Positions 16,173-25,027 of a stretch of DNA of 64,000 bases are shown here, piece by piece. This DNA is from Novosphingobium album (ex Liu et al. 2023) (GTDB lineage: Bacteria > Pseudomonadota > Alphaproteobacteria > Sphingomonadales > Sphingomonadaceae). The stretch's first letter is position 1. Each line of letters begins with the position of its first letter. Where the stretch lies: the NCBI RefSeq assembly GCF_029076845.1, contig NZ_JARESE010000036.1, positions 1 through 64,000 on the forward strand, written 5' to 3'. The notes beneath the pieces are model-generated. The model was given only the letters and a program-made list of their open reading frames with translations, was not told the DNA's origin and did not search any database. The translations under genes and the position numbers were made by a program.

Positions 16173-17164
16173 AACTGCACGTCGAGCGTCAGTGTGTCGG
16201 TATGTGTGCCGGCGGCCGGCGTCGGCTGGTTCGGCGCGATCTCGGCGCGGTAAGTATAGGTCTGGCTGGTGGTGCCGTTGTAGATGCCCGCGTTCGTCGT
16301 CGCTTCGCCGCTGCCGCGCCGTTCGCCGCCGGTGGCGCCCCAGCGCGCGCCGGACGCGGCCGGATAGAACAGGTCATAGGCGATGAACGCGCCGCCGTTC
16401 GACAGGCGGCGCACGCCACCCGATGCGTGCAGGCCGTTGTTGATGCCCACCGTATAGGCCGCGTCCTTGGAGCAGAGCAGCGTGATCGTGCGTGTCACCG
16501 GATCGAAGCTGCCGACCAGCGGCGCGCTGCCGAAATCGACCGGCGGGGCGGTGATCGCGCAATCGCGCTCGACCACCAGCGAAAGCGTGACGGTGCTGGT
16601 GCCGGTGCCGGTATCGCGCACGAGGCAGATCAGCGCGCCGACCGAGCAGATGTTCCAGTTCCACGCTATCGTGACCGTGCTGGTATAAGTGCCGGCGGCG
16701 ACCTGTGTGCCGGGGACCGTGCGGAAATAGAGCGGCAGGGTGCTGCCCGGCCCGGTGAACAGGTTGAGCAATCCCAGGAAGGTCGTGCTGGTCCAGGTGA
16801 TCTGGTTGCCGATCTGGTAGGTCGCCGCGCAGCTGGCATCGCGGCAGATGAGGAAGGGAAGGTAATCGCCGGTGGCGGGATCGTGCAGCCGGGGCTGGTT
16901 GCCGTTGCTGCCGGTGGCGCTCTGGATCGTCGCGGTGATGGTGTTGGTGGTGATCAGCGTCAACGTGCCGCTGCCCGAGCAGGCGATGCCTGACGAAGCG
17001 GTGGTGCCCTGCGCGCTCGCGGCGGCGGCGAAGGAGCTGACCGTGCCCAGGCTGGCCGTGGCCGAAGAGGTGGTGCAATCCGCGCGCGCCGGTTGGGTCA
17101 TGACCATCGCCAGCAGCAGCGCGAGCAGCGTGGCCCAGCCTTGCCGGGCGGAAAGGCGGTTCAT
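16169..17164 (-). CDS. two-domain spore coat U (SCPU) protein, CsuE-like pilus tip adhesin
   Basis: This 331-residue secreted protein has a signal peptide (LLALLLAMVMTQPARA, cut after residue about 28). Two spore-coat-U-type domains follow, at about 29-190 and 195-331, each with paired cysteines (ADCTTSS, GIACSGS, RDCAITA, LLCSKDA). The C-terminal strand THTDTLTLDVQF is the usual donor-strand end of SCPU domains. Two domains and last position after the usher match CsuE, the tip adhesin of archaic chaperone-usher pili. The ATG shares a base with the usher stop (TAATG), so translation is coupled. The reading frame stays open upstream of this start, but that part lies inside the usher gene. Confidence 0.85.
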   Translation of the reverse strand: MNRLSARQGWATLLALLLAMVMTQPARADCTTSSATASLGTVSSFAAAASAQGTTASSGIACSGSGTLTLITTNTITATIQSATGSNGNQPRLHDPATGDYLPFLICRDASCAATYQIGNQITWTSTTFLGLLNLFTGPGSTLPLYFRTVPGTQVAAGTYTSTVTIAWNWNICSVGALICLVRDTGTGTSTVTLSLVVERDCAITAPPVDFGSAPLVGSFDPVTRTITLLCSKDAAYTVGINNGLHASGGVRRLSNGGAFIAYDLFYPAASGARWGATGGERRGSGEATTNAGIYNGTTSQTYTYRAEIAPNQPTPAAGTHTDTLTLDVQF

Positions 17165-19500
17165 TACAGGCATGGCAGCGGTCCGATCGGTTCCGCGCCC
17201 GCGCGCGCGATATCGAAGGCAAAGCGGGCCGTGCAGGTGGTGCCGTCTTCCAGCGTGGCGGTCAGCCGGTTGTCCGGCGCGAGATTTTCCAGATAGGCCT
17301 CGCCTTCCCAGGCGATCCGCGTGGCAAAGCCGCGATCGGTGCTGACCGGGGTTCCGGCGGGAAGCGGCTTGCCGGCGCGATCGTTCAGCACCACCATGGC
17401 GGCGGCCAGCTTGCGCACCGGGAAATGCACCAGCCGCCCGCCGCCCAGCGTGACGGCGGCGTATTGTTCCACCACCGGGGTGGAGACATCGGCGGAAAGG
17501 TCCAGCGGGTCGATGGCGAATTTCGCGGGCTGGTATGCCTTGACCCAGGGCACCAGCAGATAGCCGCCGCGTCCGGTCACGCCCACGCGCTGGTTCTCGT
17601 GCAGCACCGGCACGCCGGCAACGCCATCGGTGCTGACCAGCACGAAGGCATCGTTGATCCGGTTGGCGGCGAACACGCCGCCGCCCATCAGGACCAGCGA
17701 GCCGCTGACATCGGCCCATTGCGTGTCGCCCTGGCGCGAGCCATAGGCGCCGGCCTGCACTTGCGCGAAAGGCGCGCGCCAGGTCAGCTCGGCCTGATAC
17801 TGCTCGCCGTGCCGGTCGCCGTGGGCCAGCTCGGCGCGCCAGCCCAGCCCGCCCTCGGTCGGCACCGCGCGGCTATAGGCGATCCGTTCGCGCAGGCTGC
17901 CTTGCGGGTCGCGCTCCACGCCGCCCACGGCGGTGCCGCCGCGCCCCAGCGAAACCACGAGCTGGACCATCGCCGAAGTCTGTTCCTTGTCCAGATCGCG
18001 GTTGGCCGAAACCAGCATACTGCCCCGGTTCCACAGCGCCTTGAAGTACGACAGGTTGGCCAGCCGCATACCCTGCGCCTCGCCCCCGGTCTCGATATAG
18101 CTACCGCCCAGCGTGCCCAGCCGGGCCGGCAGCACCAGATTGGCGCTCACTTGCGTTTCCTCGCGCGCGGCGCGCGCTGGCGCGACGCCGTAATTGCCCA
18201 GGTCGACATAGTCGCGGTCCCGCTCGGTGTGGCGCATCGCCAGGTTGAAGCGGCGGTTGCTGTATTGATAGCCCACCTGGATCTGCGTGCCCTGGGCCCC
18301 GTCATGGCGGCTGACCGTTCCCGAAACGTCGATCACGCCCAGATTGCCGATGCGGATCGTGCCGCCCGCGCCGCCCAGCGCCAGCGATCGCGCGCCTTGC
18401 GCCTGCGCTTCCACCGTCAGCCAGTCGGTCAGCCCATGGCGCCAGGCGCCGCTGGCCGCCATCGCGCCGTAGGCGAAGTTCTCGCGCCCGTAATCACGCC
18501 GCAGCTTGCCGATCGAGACGGCGAAATCGTCGAGGCCGGGGCGCAGCAGCGTGTTGGCGACATAGAAGGGAATGCTGGTGCTGATCCGGCGCCCTTGCGC
18601 GTCGGTCGTCACCACCACCGCCTCGCCCGCGCCGCTGACATAGGGCATGTCGGTGAGGGTATAGGGGCCGGGGGCAAGCTGGCCGCTCGACGTGTGGTGC
18701 CCGTTGATGAACAGGTCCACCGCGCTGGGCACTGCCGCCGTGCCGGAAAAGCTGGGCAGGGGATAGGTGACGATATCGGGCCGGACGCTGAAATCGCGCG
18801 AAAGCTGCACGCCGCCCAGCCGCACCGGGCTGGTCGAAGGCAGGGTGCGCGTAACCAGGTCGCCCGCTTCGTAAGTCAGCGCGCGGTCATCGTCGATATA
18901 GGTCCATTGCGTATCATAACGCGTGAAGCGCCCGCCGCCTTTTCCGGCCAGCGGCTGGCGGTACACTCCGGTGCTGCGCACCACGCCGAACCGGCCGAAC
19001 ACGCGGGCATCGTTCCACAGCGCGGCGGTGGCATCGCCGGTGCCGCCGCGCGCAAGGTAAAGGTCATAGTTCAGCACCGCGCCAAAGCTGCTTTCGGGCT
19101 CGATCCGCACCGGCGTCGGGCTGTTTCCCAGCGTCTGCTGCGGCAGCCACTCGCTGGGAACATGCAGCAGCAGGCGCTGGCCCGCCTGATCGTAGCTGGC
19201 GACGACGCCGGCCAGATCGGCCAGGTCGATCGGGCCAGCCACGGGTGGCGGCACCCGGATATGCACGCCGCGCAAGTCGTCCGCGTCCACCAGGAAGCGG
19301 CCGGTGCGCGCCTCCACGCCGACGACGCGGCCGGTCGGCGCATCGTTGACCACCAGTTCCAGCCGTAGCTGCAGCGCGGCGGGCAGGATCGCTTCACGCG
19401 GCGGCGGAGGCAGGCCGGCCAGTGCCGCCGTGGGCAGGGCTCCGGCGATCAGCAGGGGCAGCAGGCGGCAGGACCGGGGCAGGGCGGTGCGCGCGATCAC
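17164..19500 (-). CDS. outer membrane usher, CsuD-like (archaic chaperone-usher pilus)
   Basis: This 778-residue outer-membrane usher is of the FimD/PapC superfamily. A signal peptide (LLPLLIAGALPTAALA) is followed by the N-terminal periplasmic domain (LELVVNDAPTGRVVGV). The beta-barrel comes next with a plug, visible in PSAVDLFINGHHTSSGQLAPGPYTL and GAGEAVVVTTDAQGR. The C-terminal domains contain RAGKPLPAGTPVSTD and GTTCTARFAFD. Ushers export and assemble pilin-chaperone complexes at the outer membrane. Length fits archaic ushers, which are a little shorter than FimD. It starts at GTG 19500, 3 nt after the chaperone stop. Confidence 0.92.
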   Translation of the reverse strand: MIARTALPRSCRLLPLLIAGALPTAALAGLPPPPREAILPAALQLRLELVVNDAPTGRVVGVEARTGRFLVDADDLRGVHIRVPPPVAGPIDLADLAGVVASYDQAGQRLLLHVPSEWLPQQTLGNSPTPVRIEPESSFGAVLNYDLYLARGGTGDATAALWNDARVFGRFGVVRSTGVYRQPLAGKGGGRFTRYDTQWTYIDDDRALTYEAGDLVTRTLPSTSPVRLGGVQLSRDFSVRPDIVTYPLPSFSGTAAVPSAVDLFINGHHTSSGQLAPGPYTLTDMPYVSGAGEAVVVTTDAQGRRISTSIPFYVANTLLRPGLDDFAVSIGKLRRDYGRENFAYGAMAASGAWRHGLTDWLTVEAQAQGARSLALGGAGGTIRIGNLGVIDVSGTVSRHDGAQGTQIQVGYQYSNRRFNLAMRHTERDRDYVDLGNYGVAPARAAREETQVSANLVLPARLGTLGGSYIETGGEAQGMRLANLSYFKALWNRGSMLVSANRDLDKEQTSAMVQLVVSLGRGGTAVGGVERDPQGSLRERIAYSRAVPTEGGLGWRAELAHGDRHGEQYQAELTWRAPFAQVQAGAYGSRQGDTQWADVSGSLVLMGGGVFAANRINDAFVLVSTDGVAGVPVLHENQRVGVTGRGGYLLVPWVKAYQPAKFAIDPLDLSADVSTPVVEQYAAVTLGGGRLVHFPVRKLAAAMVVLNDRAGKPLPAGTPVSTDRGFATRIAWEGEAYLENLAPDNRLTATLEDGTTCTARFAFDIARAGAEPIGPLPCL

Positions 19501-19503
19501 GGC

Positions 19504-20292
19504 TCACTCGGGCGCGCATCCCGCAATGGTGATCCGTTCGCCTTGCCGCCCGGCCATGCTCAGCGGCTCGCGGCCCGTGGCGCCCTTGGGCAAGGGCCGC
19601 GTCAGCGCCGCGCCGGGCAGGACATAGCCGACCAGCCCCGCCCCCAGCGAGGCCGCGCCCGCCGGTGTGGTGAGCGACAGATCGACCACGCGTGCGTGCA
19701 CCGGGCCGATATTGCGCAGCCGCAGCGCCTTGCCTTGCGGCCCGTCCGCCAGTTCGCAGCGCAGCAGCGCCGCCGCCCTGGGCGATGCGGCGGCAACGGA
19801 TGCGGGATCGGTGCCGGCGCCGTACGTGAACAGCGGCAGCGAATAGCGCATCTGGAACTGGACGGCGACCGCGCCCGCCGCCGTGCCCTCGGGCGATGGA
19901 TTGGCCGGGGTGGCGCGCGTCGGCACTTCGTCGATGATGATGCGATAGGCGCTTTCGCCGGGCGCGCGCTGATCGCCCTGGCGGGACAGGCGGATCACTT
20001 GCCGCTGGCCGCCGGGGATTTCCACCACCGGCGGGCTGGCGGAAACCTCGCGCTGTTCCTCGTACTGGTCCTGGCCGTCGGCCTGGGTCCAGCGATAGAC
20101 GCGGATCTGCAGCATCGCCGGGGTCTTGCCCCGGTTTTCCAGCCACAGCATGGCGCCGCCCCGGTCGGCCGTGATCACCGGGTCGATCGGCCAGATGAGC
20201 AGCGGCGTGGCCGCGCGGACGGCGGGGGCGGGTGTTGCCGCCGCCATCGCGGTGGCGGCGATCGCGGTCAATAAGCGGAAGGGTAAGCGCAT
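19504..20292 (-). CDS. periplasmic pilus assembly chaperone, CsuC-like
   Basis: This 262-residue PapD-like chaperone has a signal peptide (AIAATAMAAATPAPAVRA) and a first Ig-like domain. That domain carries PIDPVITADRGGAMLWLENRG, YRWTQADGQDQYE, and VEIPGGQRQVIRLSRQG, followed by AYRIIIDEVP, the conserved end of domain 1. RYSLPLF and a shorter second domain follow. It delivers pilin subunits to the usher by donor-strand complementation. It lies 4 nt after the minor pilin gene and 3 nt before the usher, in the order seen in csu operons. Confidence 0.92.
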   Translation of the reverse strand: MRLPFRLLTAIAATAMAAATPAPAVRAATPLLIWPIDPVITADRGGAMLWLENRGKTPAMLQIRVYRWTQADGQDQYEEQREVSASPPVVEIPGGQRQVIRLSRQGDQRAPGESAYRIIIDEVPTRATPANPSPEGTAAGAVAVQFQMRYSLPLFTYGAGTDPASVAAASPRAAALLRCELADGPQGKALRLRNIGPVHARVVDLSLTTPAGAASLGAGLVGYVLPGAALTRPLPKGATGREPLSMAGRQGERITIAGCAPE

Positions 20293-20296
20293 GATG

Positions 20297-20842
20297 TCAC
20301 CAGGCGAATGTCACGACCACGGTATCGCTGTACGTGCCGGCGGGACGATCTCCCGGCAGGACCAGCCGTCCGTAGATCGCGGGCGTGATGGGAAGGGATT
20401 CGCTGAAGCTGATCGGAACCGGCTGGTCCGCGATCAGCTCCTGGCTGAACCCGGCGTCGCGATAGAGGCGATAGGCGATGCGGCTGGTGCCGGCCTGGCG
20501 CTGCAGGTTGCGCGCGCTGTCGGCGTGAAGCCCGGCGCCGATCGCCATGGTCAGCGCCACCGAGGGCGTGCAGCGCATCGAGACGGCGGAATTCCAGGCC
20601 ATGACGGCCGTGACCGGGCCGGTTTCCAGTGCCGAATGGGTGCCGAAATCGAGCGTGCCGGTCTGGCCGATCGCTTGCCCGCTGGCGGCCGTGTCCCCGT
20701 TGATCTCGCAACCGGCGACGATCCTTGCCGCAAGGTCGAACGTCGCGCTGGTTTCGGCCCGCGCTGGCGGAACGGCCAGGGTAGCAGCCATGCCCGCGGC
20801 CATGCACAGACGCCCGGCCATGCGCCTTGCCGGGGCGGACAT
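20297..20842 (-). CDS. spore coat U domain pilin, minor subunit
   Basis: This secreted SCPU-domain pilin of 181 residues has a signal peptide (LCMAAGMAATLAVPPARA). The mature start is a CsuA/B-type strand (TFDLAARIVAGCEINGD). SMRCTPSV supplies the second cysteine, AYRLYRDAGFSQEL follows, and the C-terminal donor strand is GTYSDTVVVTFAW. The ATG at 20842 follows the major pilin stop after a single base. The frame is open further upstream, inside the previous gene. Its likely role is a minor or adaptor subunit (CsuA or CsuB position). Confidence 0.87.
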   Translation of the reverse strand: MSAPARRMAGRLCMAAGMAATLAVPPARAETSATFDLAARIVAGCEINGDTAASGQAIGQTGTLDFGTHSALETGPVTAVMAWNSAVSMRCTPSVALTMAIGAGLHADSARNLQRQAGTSRIAYRLYRDAGFSQELIADQPVPISFSESLPITPAIYGRLVLPGDRPAGTYSDTVVVTFAW

Positions 20843-20843
20843 G

Positions 20844-21371
20844 TCAGAAGCCCAGCGTGACCGAGATCGTGTCGGTATAGGTTCCGGCCACCAGTCCGCT
20901 GGCGCCCAGGGCGCGGCCATAGATCGGGATGTCCTGCATGGTGCCGTCGGCCGTCACGGGAATGGTCGCGTCATTGTCGAGTACGTTCTGGAAGCCGGCG
21001 TCCGAATAGATGTCGTAAGGCACAAAGTGCGCGTTGAAGGCCATGGCGCGCCCGGAGCCGTTCACCTCGCCATCGTTGTTGCCACTGGCAAAAGTAAGTG
21101 TCGCATCGGCGCCCGGGGAGCAGCGGATTTCGATCGTATTGCCGGCGCCGGACTGAAGCTGGGTGGTCGCCTGCGTGAAAAAGGTCGAATGCGAGCCGAA
21201 ATCCAGTGTGCCGAAATCGACCCCGTTCGTTCCAGTACTGCCATTTACTTCGCACGCGGCGGTCAGTTCGATGGTGGAGTCAATAGTGCCGATCACCGTC
21301 TGAGCATTGGCCGACGTATGGATTGCAAGGCCCGCGACCCCCAAGACTGCGATTGAGATGTTCCTCATCAT
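20844..21371 (-). CDS. spore coat U domain major pilin, CsuA/B-like
   Basis: This 175-residue secreted SCPU pilin is the first gene of the operon, the position of the major subunit CsuA/B. The signal peptide ends at HTSANA, and the mature chain starts QTVIGTIDSTIELTAACEVNG. GTLDFGSHSTFF, IEIRCSPGADATLTFASG, YDIYSDAGFQNVL, and the terminal strand GTYTDTISVTLGF are family signatures. Two ATG codons in tandem (21371, 21368) are possible starts. Five genes from here to 16169 are spaced by 1-4 nt or overlap, so they form one operon for an archaic pilus involved in surface attachment. Confidence 0.9.
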   Translation of the reverse strand: MMRNISIAVLGVAGLAIHTSANAQTVIGTIDSTIELTAACEVNGSTGTNGVDFGTLDFGSHSTFFTQATTQLQSGAGNTIEIRCSPGADATLTFASGNNDGEVNGSGRAMAFNAHFVPYDIYSDAGFQNVLDNDATIPVTADGTMQDIPIYGRALGASGLVAGTYTDTISVTLGF

Positions 21372-21698
21372 TACAAAAACCCCGTACTATTAAGTATGGA
21401 TATCGAATTATTATTGTAAGATTAATGCATTTGTTGATTACGATATTCCCACGGAATTATGAATTTTGGGTTCATTAATGATATTCTTCATACCGAAATG
21501 GGTTCGCATTGACCCCATTTTAAGGATCGAAATGAACATAATTTCCGAACTCGCGCATCTGTTGGGAAAAGGGCGCGAGGCGGTGGCGCGCCGGGCATTC
21601 ATCATCACGCCCTGACCCGCCCGCCGCCTTGCGTCGCCCGGCGCGCTTCGATAGTGAGCACTGCATAAGCGCCGCTGGCGGCGGAACGGGAGTGGGAC
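21372..21698. promoter_or_regulatory. AT-rich upstream region of the pilus operon and SDR gene
   Basis: About 330 non-coding bases lie between divergent genes. The left two thirds (to about 21545) are strikingly AT-rich against a GC-rich background, with runs such as TATCGAATTATTATTG. The same stretch has ATTCCCACGGAAT-type imperfect dyads, and GATATTC occurs twice. This is a typical place for promoter and H-NS-like silencer control of a surface-pilus operon. No single -35/-10 pair is decisive. A 175-codon frame on the minus strand here has no family-like sequence and is rejected. Confidence 0.55.
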
Positions 21699-22538
21699 AT
21701 GCTGAACCTTGATGGACTGGGCTACCGGGACAAGACGATCGTGGTGACGGGCGGCGCTTCGGGCATGGGCGAGGCGACGGCGCGGATACTCGGCGAACTG
21801 GGCGCCAAAGTGCACATCGTCGATATCCAGGCGCCCAAAGTGCCGCACGCAAGCTATCATGCCTGCGACTTGTCCGATTTCGCGCAAGTGCGGGCAACGG
21901 CCGCGGCGCTCCAGGCCATTGCGCCGGTCGATTTCCTGTTCCCCTGCGCGGGCCTGCCGCCGCACATCAAGGGCGCGCTTTACTGTATGCGGGTGAACTA
22001 CATAGGCACCCGGCTGTTCGTCGAATCGCTATTGCCGGCGCTGGCCGACGGGGCGGGGATCGCGCTGATCTCTTCGGACGCGGCGCTCGGCTGGCAGAAG
22101 AACCTGGCGCAGAGCATGGAAATGCTGGCCATCGCCGACCCGGACGAGGCCTATGCCTGGTGCGAGGCCGATCCCGCCGCGCGCGTGCGCGATGGCTACA
22201 CCAGTTCCAAGGAGATGCTGGTGGTCTGGGTGCAGCACGCCGCGGTCAAGCTCGGGCTCGATCGCCGCATCCGGCTCAACGCGATCGGCCCGTGCCCCAC
22301 GCGCACCGCGTTCATGGACGAGCAGGAAAAGCTGCTGCCCGAAGGCTTCCTCGATGCCTGGCCCTATCCCTCGCTGGGCCGCATCGCCACGGCGGAGGAT
22401 CAGGCCTGGCCGCTGGTCCTGCTCAACAGCCCGCTCAACGCCGCCGTCACCGGCGCGTTCCTGTTGACCGACCAGGGCTTCGCCAGCGGCGTCTACACTG
22501 GCGCGATCGACCCCGGCTTCATGGGCGGCGCGGCCTGA
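21699..22538 (+). CDS. short-chain dehydrogenase/reductase (coniferyl-alcohol dehydrogenase-like)
   Basis: This 279-residue classical SDR has the NAD(P)-binding motif TGGASGMG at residues 17-24. DIQ follows the second strand, where an acidic residue suggests NAD preference, then CDLSD. The catalytic Ser is in ALISSDAA, and the catalytic Tyr-Lys pair is in GYTSSKEM. The overall layout, with the long lid and a late NAIGPCPTRTAFM, resembles coniferyl-alcohol or 3-alpha-hydroxysteroid dehydrogenases. The substrate cannot be fixed from sequence. The gene is divergent from the pilus operon and convergent with the TonB receptor gene, so it is probably transcribed alone. Confidence 0.85.
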   Translation: MLNLDGLGYRDKTIVVTGGASGMGEATARILGELGAKVHIVDIQAPKVPHASYHACDLSDFAQVRATAAALQAIAPVDFLFPCAGLPPHIKGALYCMRVNYIGTRLFVESLLPALADGAGIALISSDAALGWQKNLAQSMEMLAIADPDEAYAWCEADPAARVRDGYTSSKEMLVVWVQHAAVKLGLDRRIRLNAIGPCPTRTAFMDEQEKLLPEGFLDAWPYPSLGRIATAEDQAWPLVLLNSPLNAAVTGAFLLTDQGFASGVYTGAIDPGFMGGAA

Positions 22539-22557
22539 GGAATTGGGAGGGTGGTTT

Positions 22558-22581
22558 GAAATGCGCCTTCCGGCGCGTTTC
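22558..22581. terminator. hairpin between convergent genes, short form of the repeat family
   Basis: A 10-bp stem GAAATGCGCC / GGCGCGTTTC with one mismatch and a TTCC loop lies between the SDR stop and the TonB receptor stop. It can terminate transcription from both sides, although no strong T-run follows. The GAAATGCGC arm recurs in the hairpin repeats at 41338 and at 61124-61283. Confidence 0.6.
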
Positions 22582-22597
22582 CCCACAAATCCTCTGC

Positions 22598-25027
22598 TCA
22601 GAAGTCGAACTGCACGCCCAGGCGGATCGAGCGGGGCTGGAGCGGGGTGATCTGGTTGCGGTCGCGCACCTGGAACGGCGATCCCAGCGCGAAGCGGTTG
22701 CCCTTGGCATCCAGCAGGTTGGTCAGCGAAAGGCTGTAGCGCACGTCGCCCGCGTGCAGCGTCGCTTCGAGCCCGGTATCGACATAGTCGCCTTGCGGCT
22801 GACCCAGAACCGGCCCGATGCCCAGCGTCGAATCGCCGACGTAGCGGCCGAAGCCCGACACTTCGAGGTCATGGCCCGCGTCGAGCGGGGCCGACCAGGT
22901 GAAGCCCACCCGCGCGGTGACGTCGGCGATGTTGGGCAGCCGGGTGAAGCTGGCTGGCCCCGCCGATGGCTGCAGCGTGTTGAGGATCGTCTTGCGCTCC
23001 GTCACCTTGCTGCGGTTGAGATAGACCGCCGCGTCCAGTTCCAGCGCGGGGGCCGGGCGCCAGCGGCCCGAGGCGCCGAACGACAGCACGCGGCCATTGC
23101 CGACATTGGTGGTGGTGGGAAAGCCATAGCCGTCGATCAGGTCGGCCTGGATATCGCGCCAGTCGGTCCATGAGGTGCTGGTCTCCAGCTCCAGCCCGTC
23201 GCCGCGATAGCGCACGCCCGCTTCCAGCGAGCGCACCCGGTCGCCCTGATAGCGCTGCACGTATTCGCGCCGTGCCGCCACGCCGCCGGGGCGGAAGCCT
23301 TCCTGATAGCGCGCGAAGAACGTCGCTTTGTCCGAAGACTGGTAAGCCAGCGCCACCGAGGGCAGGAATCGCGTTTCGGACCGGCTGGCGCGCGCGCCGG
23401 GGTCCAGCTTGTAGACCAGCGAGAGCGGCTGCAGCGCGTCCTCGACATCGCCCGAAAGGCGCGAATAAGTCAGCCGGCCGCCCACCGTCAGGTTGAGGCG
23501 CGCGGCCGGCGCCAGCGTCGCCTCGCCATAGACGGTCGCTTCCTCGACCCGGTTGTTCACGCCGGTCAGCGGGCTGCGCAAGGTCATCACGTTCATCCCG
23601 CGATTGACCCGCGCCTCGTTGCGCAGCAGGCTCGCCGCGATCAGCCAGCCGGTGCCGTCGGGTGCGCTGCGGGCGAGGCGGGCCTCGCCGGTGAACATAT
23701 GGATGCGGTTCGATTGGCTGTAGCTGGCCGTCACCGCGCTATCGACCGGGGATTGCGCCGCGTCCGCCGGGTTGGCCAGCGCCGGCCCTTCGAACAGCTC
23801 GAACACCTTCTGGTAGGCGAAGCCGAACGAGGAGGTGAACTCGATATCGTCCCAGGTCTTGCGCAGCACCACGTCGGCCAGCAGGAAATCGTTGCGATAG
23901 GGCTGCGCCATCGCGCTCGATCGCTTGAGCCCGCCCAGATCGCGCTCGGTATACTGGCTGTCCTTGCCGTCGATGCGCTGGCCGACCACGCTGGCATCGA
24001 CGGTCCACCCGGCTTCACCTTCATAGCGCAGCGACACGCGGCCGCCGGCCGAATCGACATCGTTGATGTCCTTCAGGCCCCGGCCGACATCGTCGATATA
24101 GCCATTCTCGACCGAGCCGAAGCCCACCGCGCGCAGCCCCAGCTTGCCCGCGACCAGCGGCAGGTTGATCACCGCGCCGCCATCGATGCCGGGCCGGCCG
24201 TGCTCCACCCCTTCGATGCCCGACCAGATCGTGCCGCCCACTTCATCCAACTGCGGCTCGCGCGGCACCACGCGCACGATGCCGCCCAGCGATCCCGCCC
24301 CGTAAAGCGTGCCTTGCGGGCCTTCGAGCACTTCGATCCGGCGCACGTCGTAAAGCTTCAGGCTGGGATCGGGCGCGCTGTAGGTGATCCGGCTGTTGCC
24401 CCAGTACTGGCCGACGGTCGCCTGCGTCGGGCCGACGAAGCTGGAATCGGCGATGCCCCGGATGAACAGCTTGTTGCGCCCCGGCCCCAGATGGGTGGAA
24501 ATGACGCTTGCGGTCGTCGCCTCGATGGCGTCGGTGCCGGTCTTGCCGGCGGCGACCGAGACACGATCGCCCTCGACGATATGGACCATGCCCGGATAAG
24601 CGCCGATCGGAATCTCGCGCTTGGTGCCGGTGACGACGATCTCGATCGGCGGCGGGGATTCGAGCGGCCGGGGTTCCTCGCGCACGCTCAGCGCCACGGG
24701 CACCGGCGCGGCTTCGCGCCGTGCCTCGGGATCGATCTCGATCAGGAAGGTATCAGCCGCCACGCGCCGCGCGCGGGCACCCGATTGTCGCAGCATCAGC
24801 ACCAGCGCCTCGCCGGTGGTCAGCCTGCCGCGGACGGCGCGCACTTTCAGCCGGGCCACGTCGCGATCGCGAAAGCCGATGCTGGCCCCGCTCTGCCGGC
24901 CCAGCACGCGCACGGCCTGGTCCAGCCGGGAAGCGGGCACGGCGATATCGATCCGCTCCTCGCGAGCGAGCGCGGGAGACGCCAGGAGCACCGCCGCGAT
25001 CGGCGCGAGACTAACGAGGCGCAGCAT
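22598..25027 (-). CDS. TonB-dependent receptor with N-terminal STN signalling domain
   Basis: This 809-residue outer-membrane receptor has a signal peptide (LAPIAAVLLASPALA). A secretin/TonB short N-terminal (STN) domain covers residues about 22-98 (IDIAVPASRLDQAVRVLGRQSG). The plug domain is about 128-260 (EIVVTGTKRE, VEVLEGPQGTLYGAGSLGGIVRVV). A 22-strand-type barrel follows, ending in the Phe-terminated strand SIRLGVQFDF. The STN domain marks a transducer that signals to a FecR-type anti-sigma factor, and fecR and an ECF sigma gene lie directly upstream. The start overlaps fecR by 17 nt. The ligand is unknown; siderophore, heme or carbohydrate are all possible. Confidence 0.92.
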   Translation of the reverse strand: MLRLVSLAPIAAVLLASPALAREERIDIAVPASRLDQAVRVLGRQSGASIGFRDRDVARLKVRAVRGRLTTGEALVLMLRQSGARARRVAADTFLIEIDPEARREAAPVPVALSVREEPRPLESPPPIEIVVTGTKREIPIGAYPGMVHIVEGDRVSVAAGKTGTDAIEATTASVISTHLGPGRNKLFIRGIADSSFVGPTQATVGQYWGNSRITYSAPDPSLKLYDVRRIEVLEGPQGTLYGAGSLGGIVRVVPREPQLDEVGGTIWSGIEGVEHGRPGIDGGAVINLPLVAGKLGLRAVGFGSVENGYIDDVGRGLKDINDVDSAGGRVSLRYEGEAGWTVDASVVGQRIDGKDSQYTERDLGGLKRSSAMAQPYRNDFLLADVVLRKTWDDIEFTSSFGFAYQKVFELFEGPALANPADAAQSPVDSAVTASYSQSNRIHMFTGEARLARSAPDGTGWLIAASLLRNEARVNRGMNVMTLRSPLTGVNNRVEEATVYGEATLAPAARLNLTVGGRLTYSRLSGDVEDALQPLSLVYKLDPGARASRSETRFLPSVALAYQSSDKATFFARYQEGFRPGGVAARREYVQRYQGDRVRSLEAGVRYRGDGLELETSTSWTDWRDIQADLIDGYGFPTTTNVGNGRVLSFGASGRWRPAPALELDAAVYLNRSKVTERKTILNTLQPSAGPASFTRLPNIADVTARVGFTWSAPLDAGHDLEVSGFGRYVGDSTLGIGPVLGQPQGDYVDTGLEATLHAGDVRYSLSLTNLLDAKGNRFALGSPFQVRDRNQITPLQPRSIRLGVQFDF

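Noticed and set aside
17425..19368. A 647-codon plus-strand frame opposite the usher gene
   Set aside because: Antisense shadow of a well-supported usher; no domains.
21438..21965. A 175-codon minus-strand frame in the AT-rich region
   Set aside because: It overlaps the SDR gene start, has no ribosome-binding site or family-like sequence, and its base use is that of a shadow frame.
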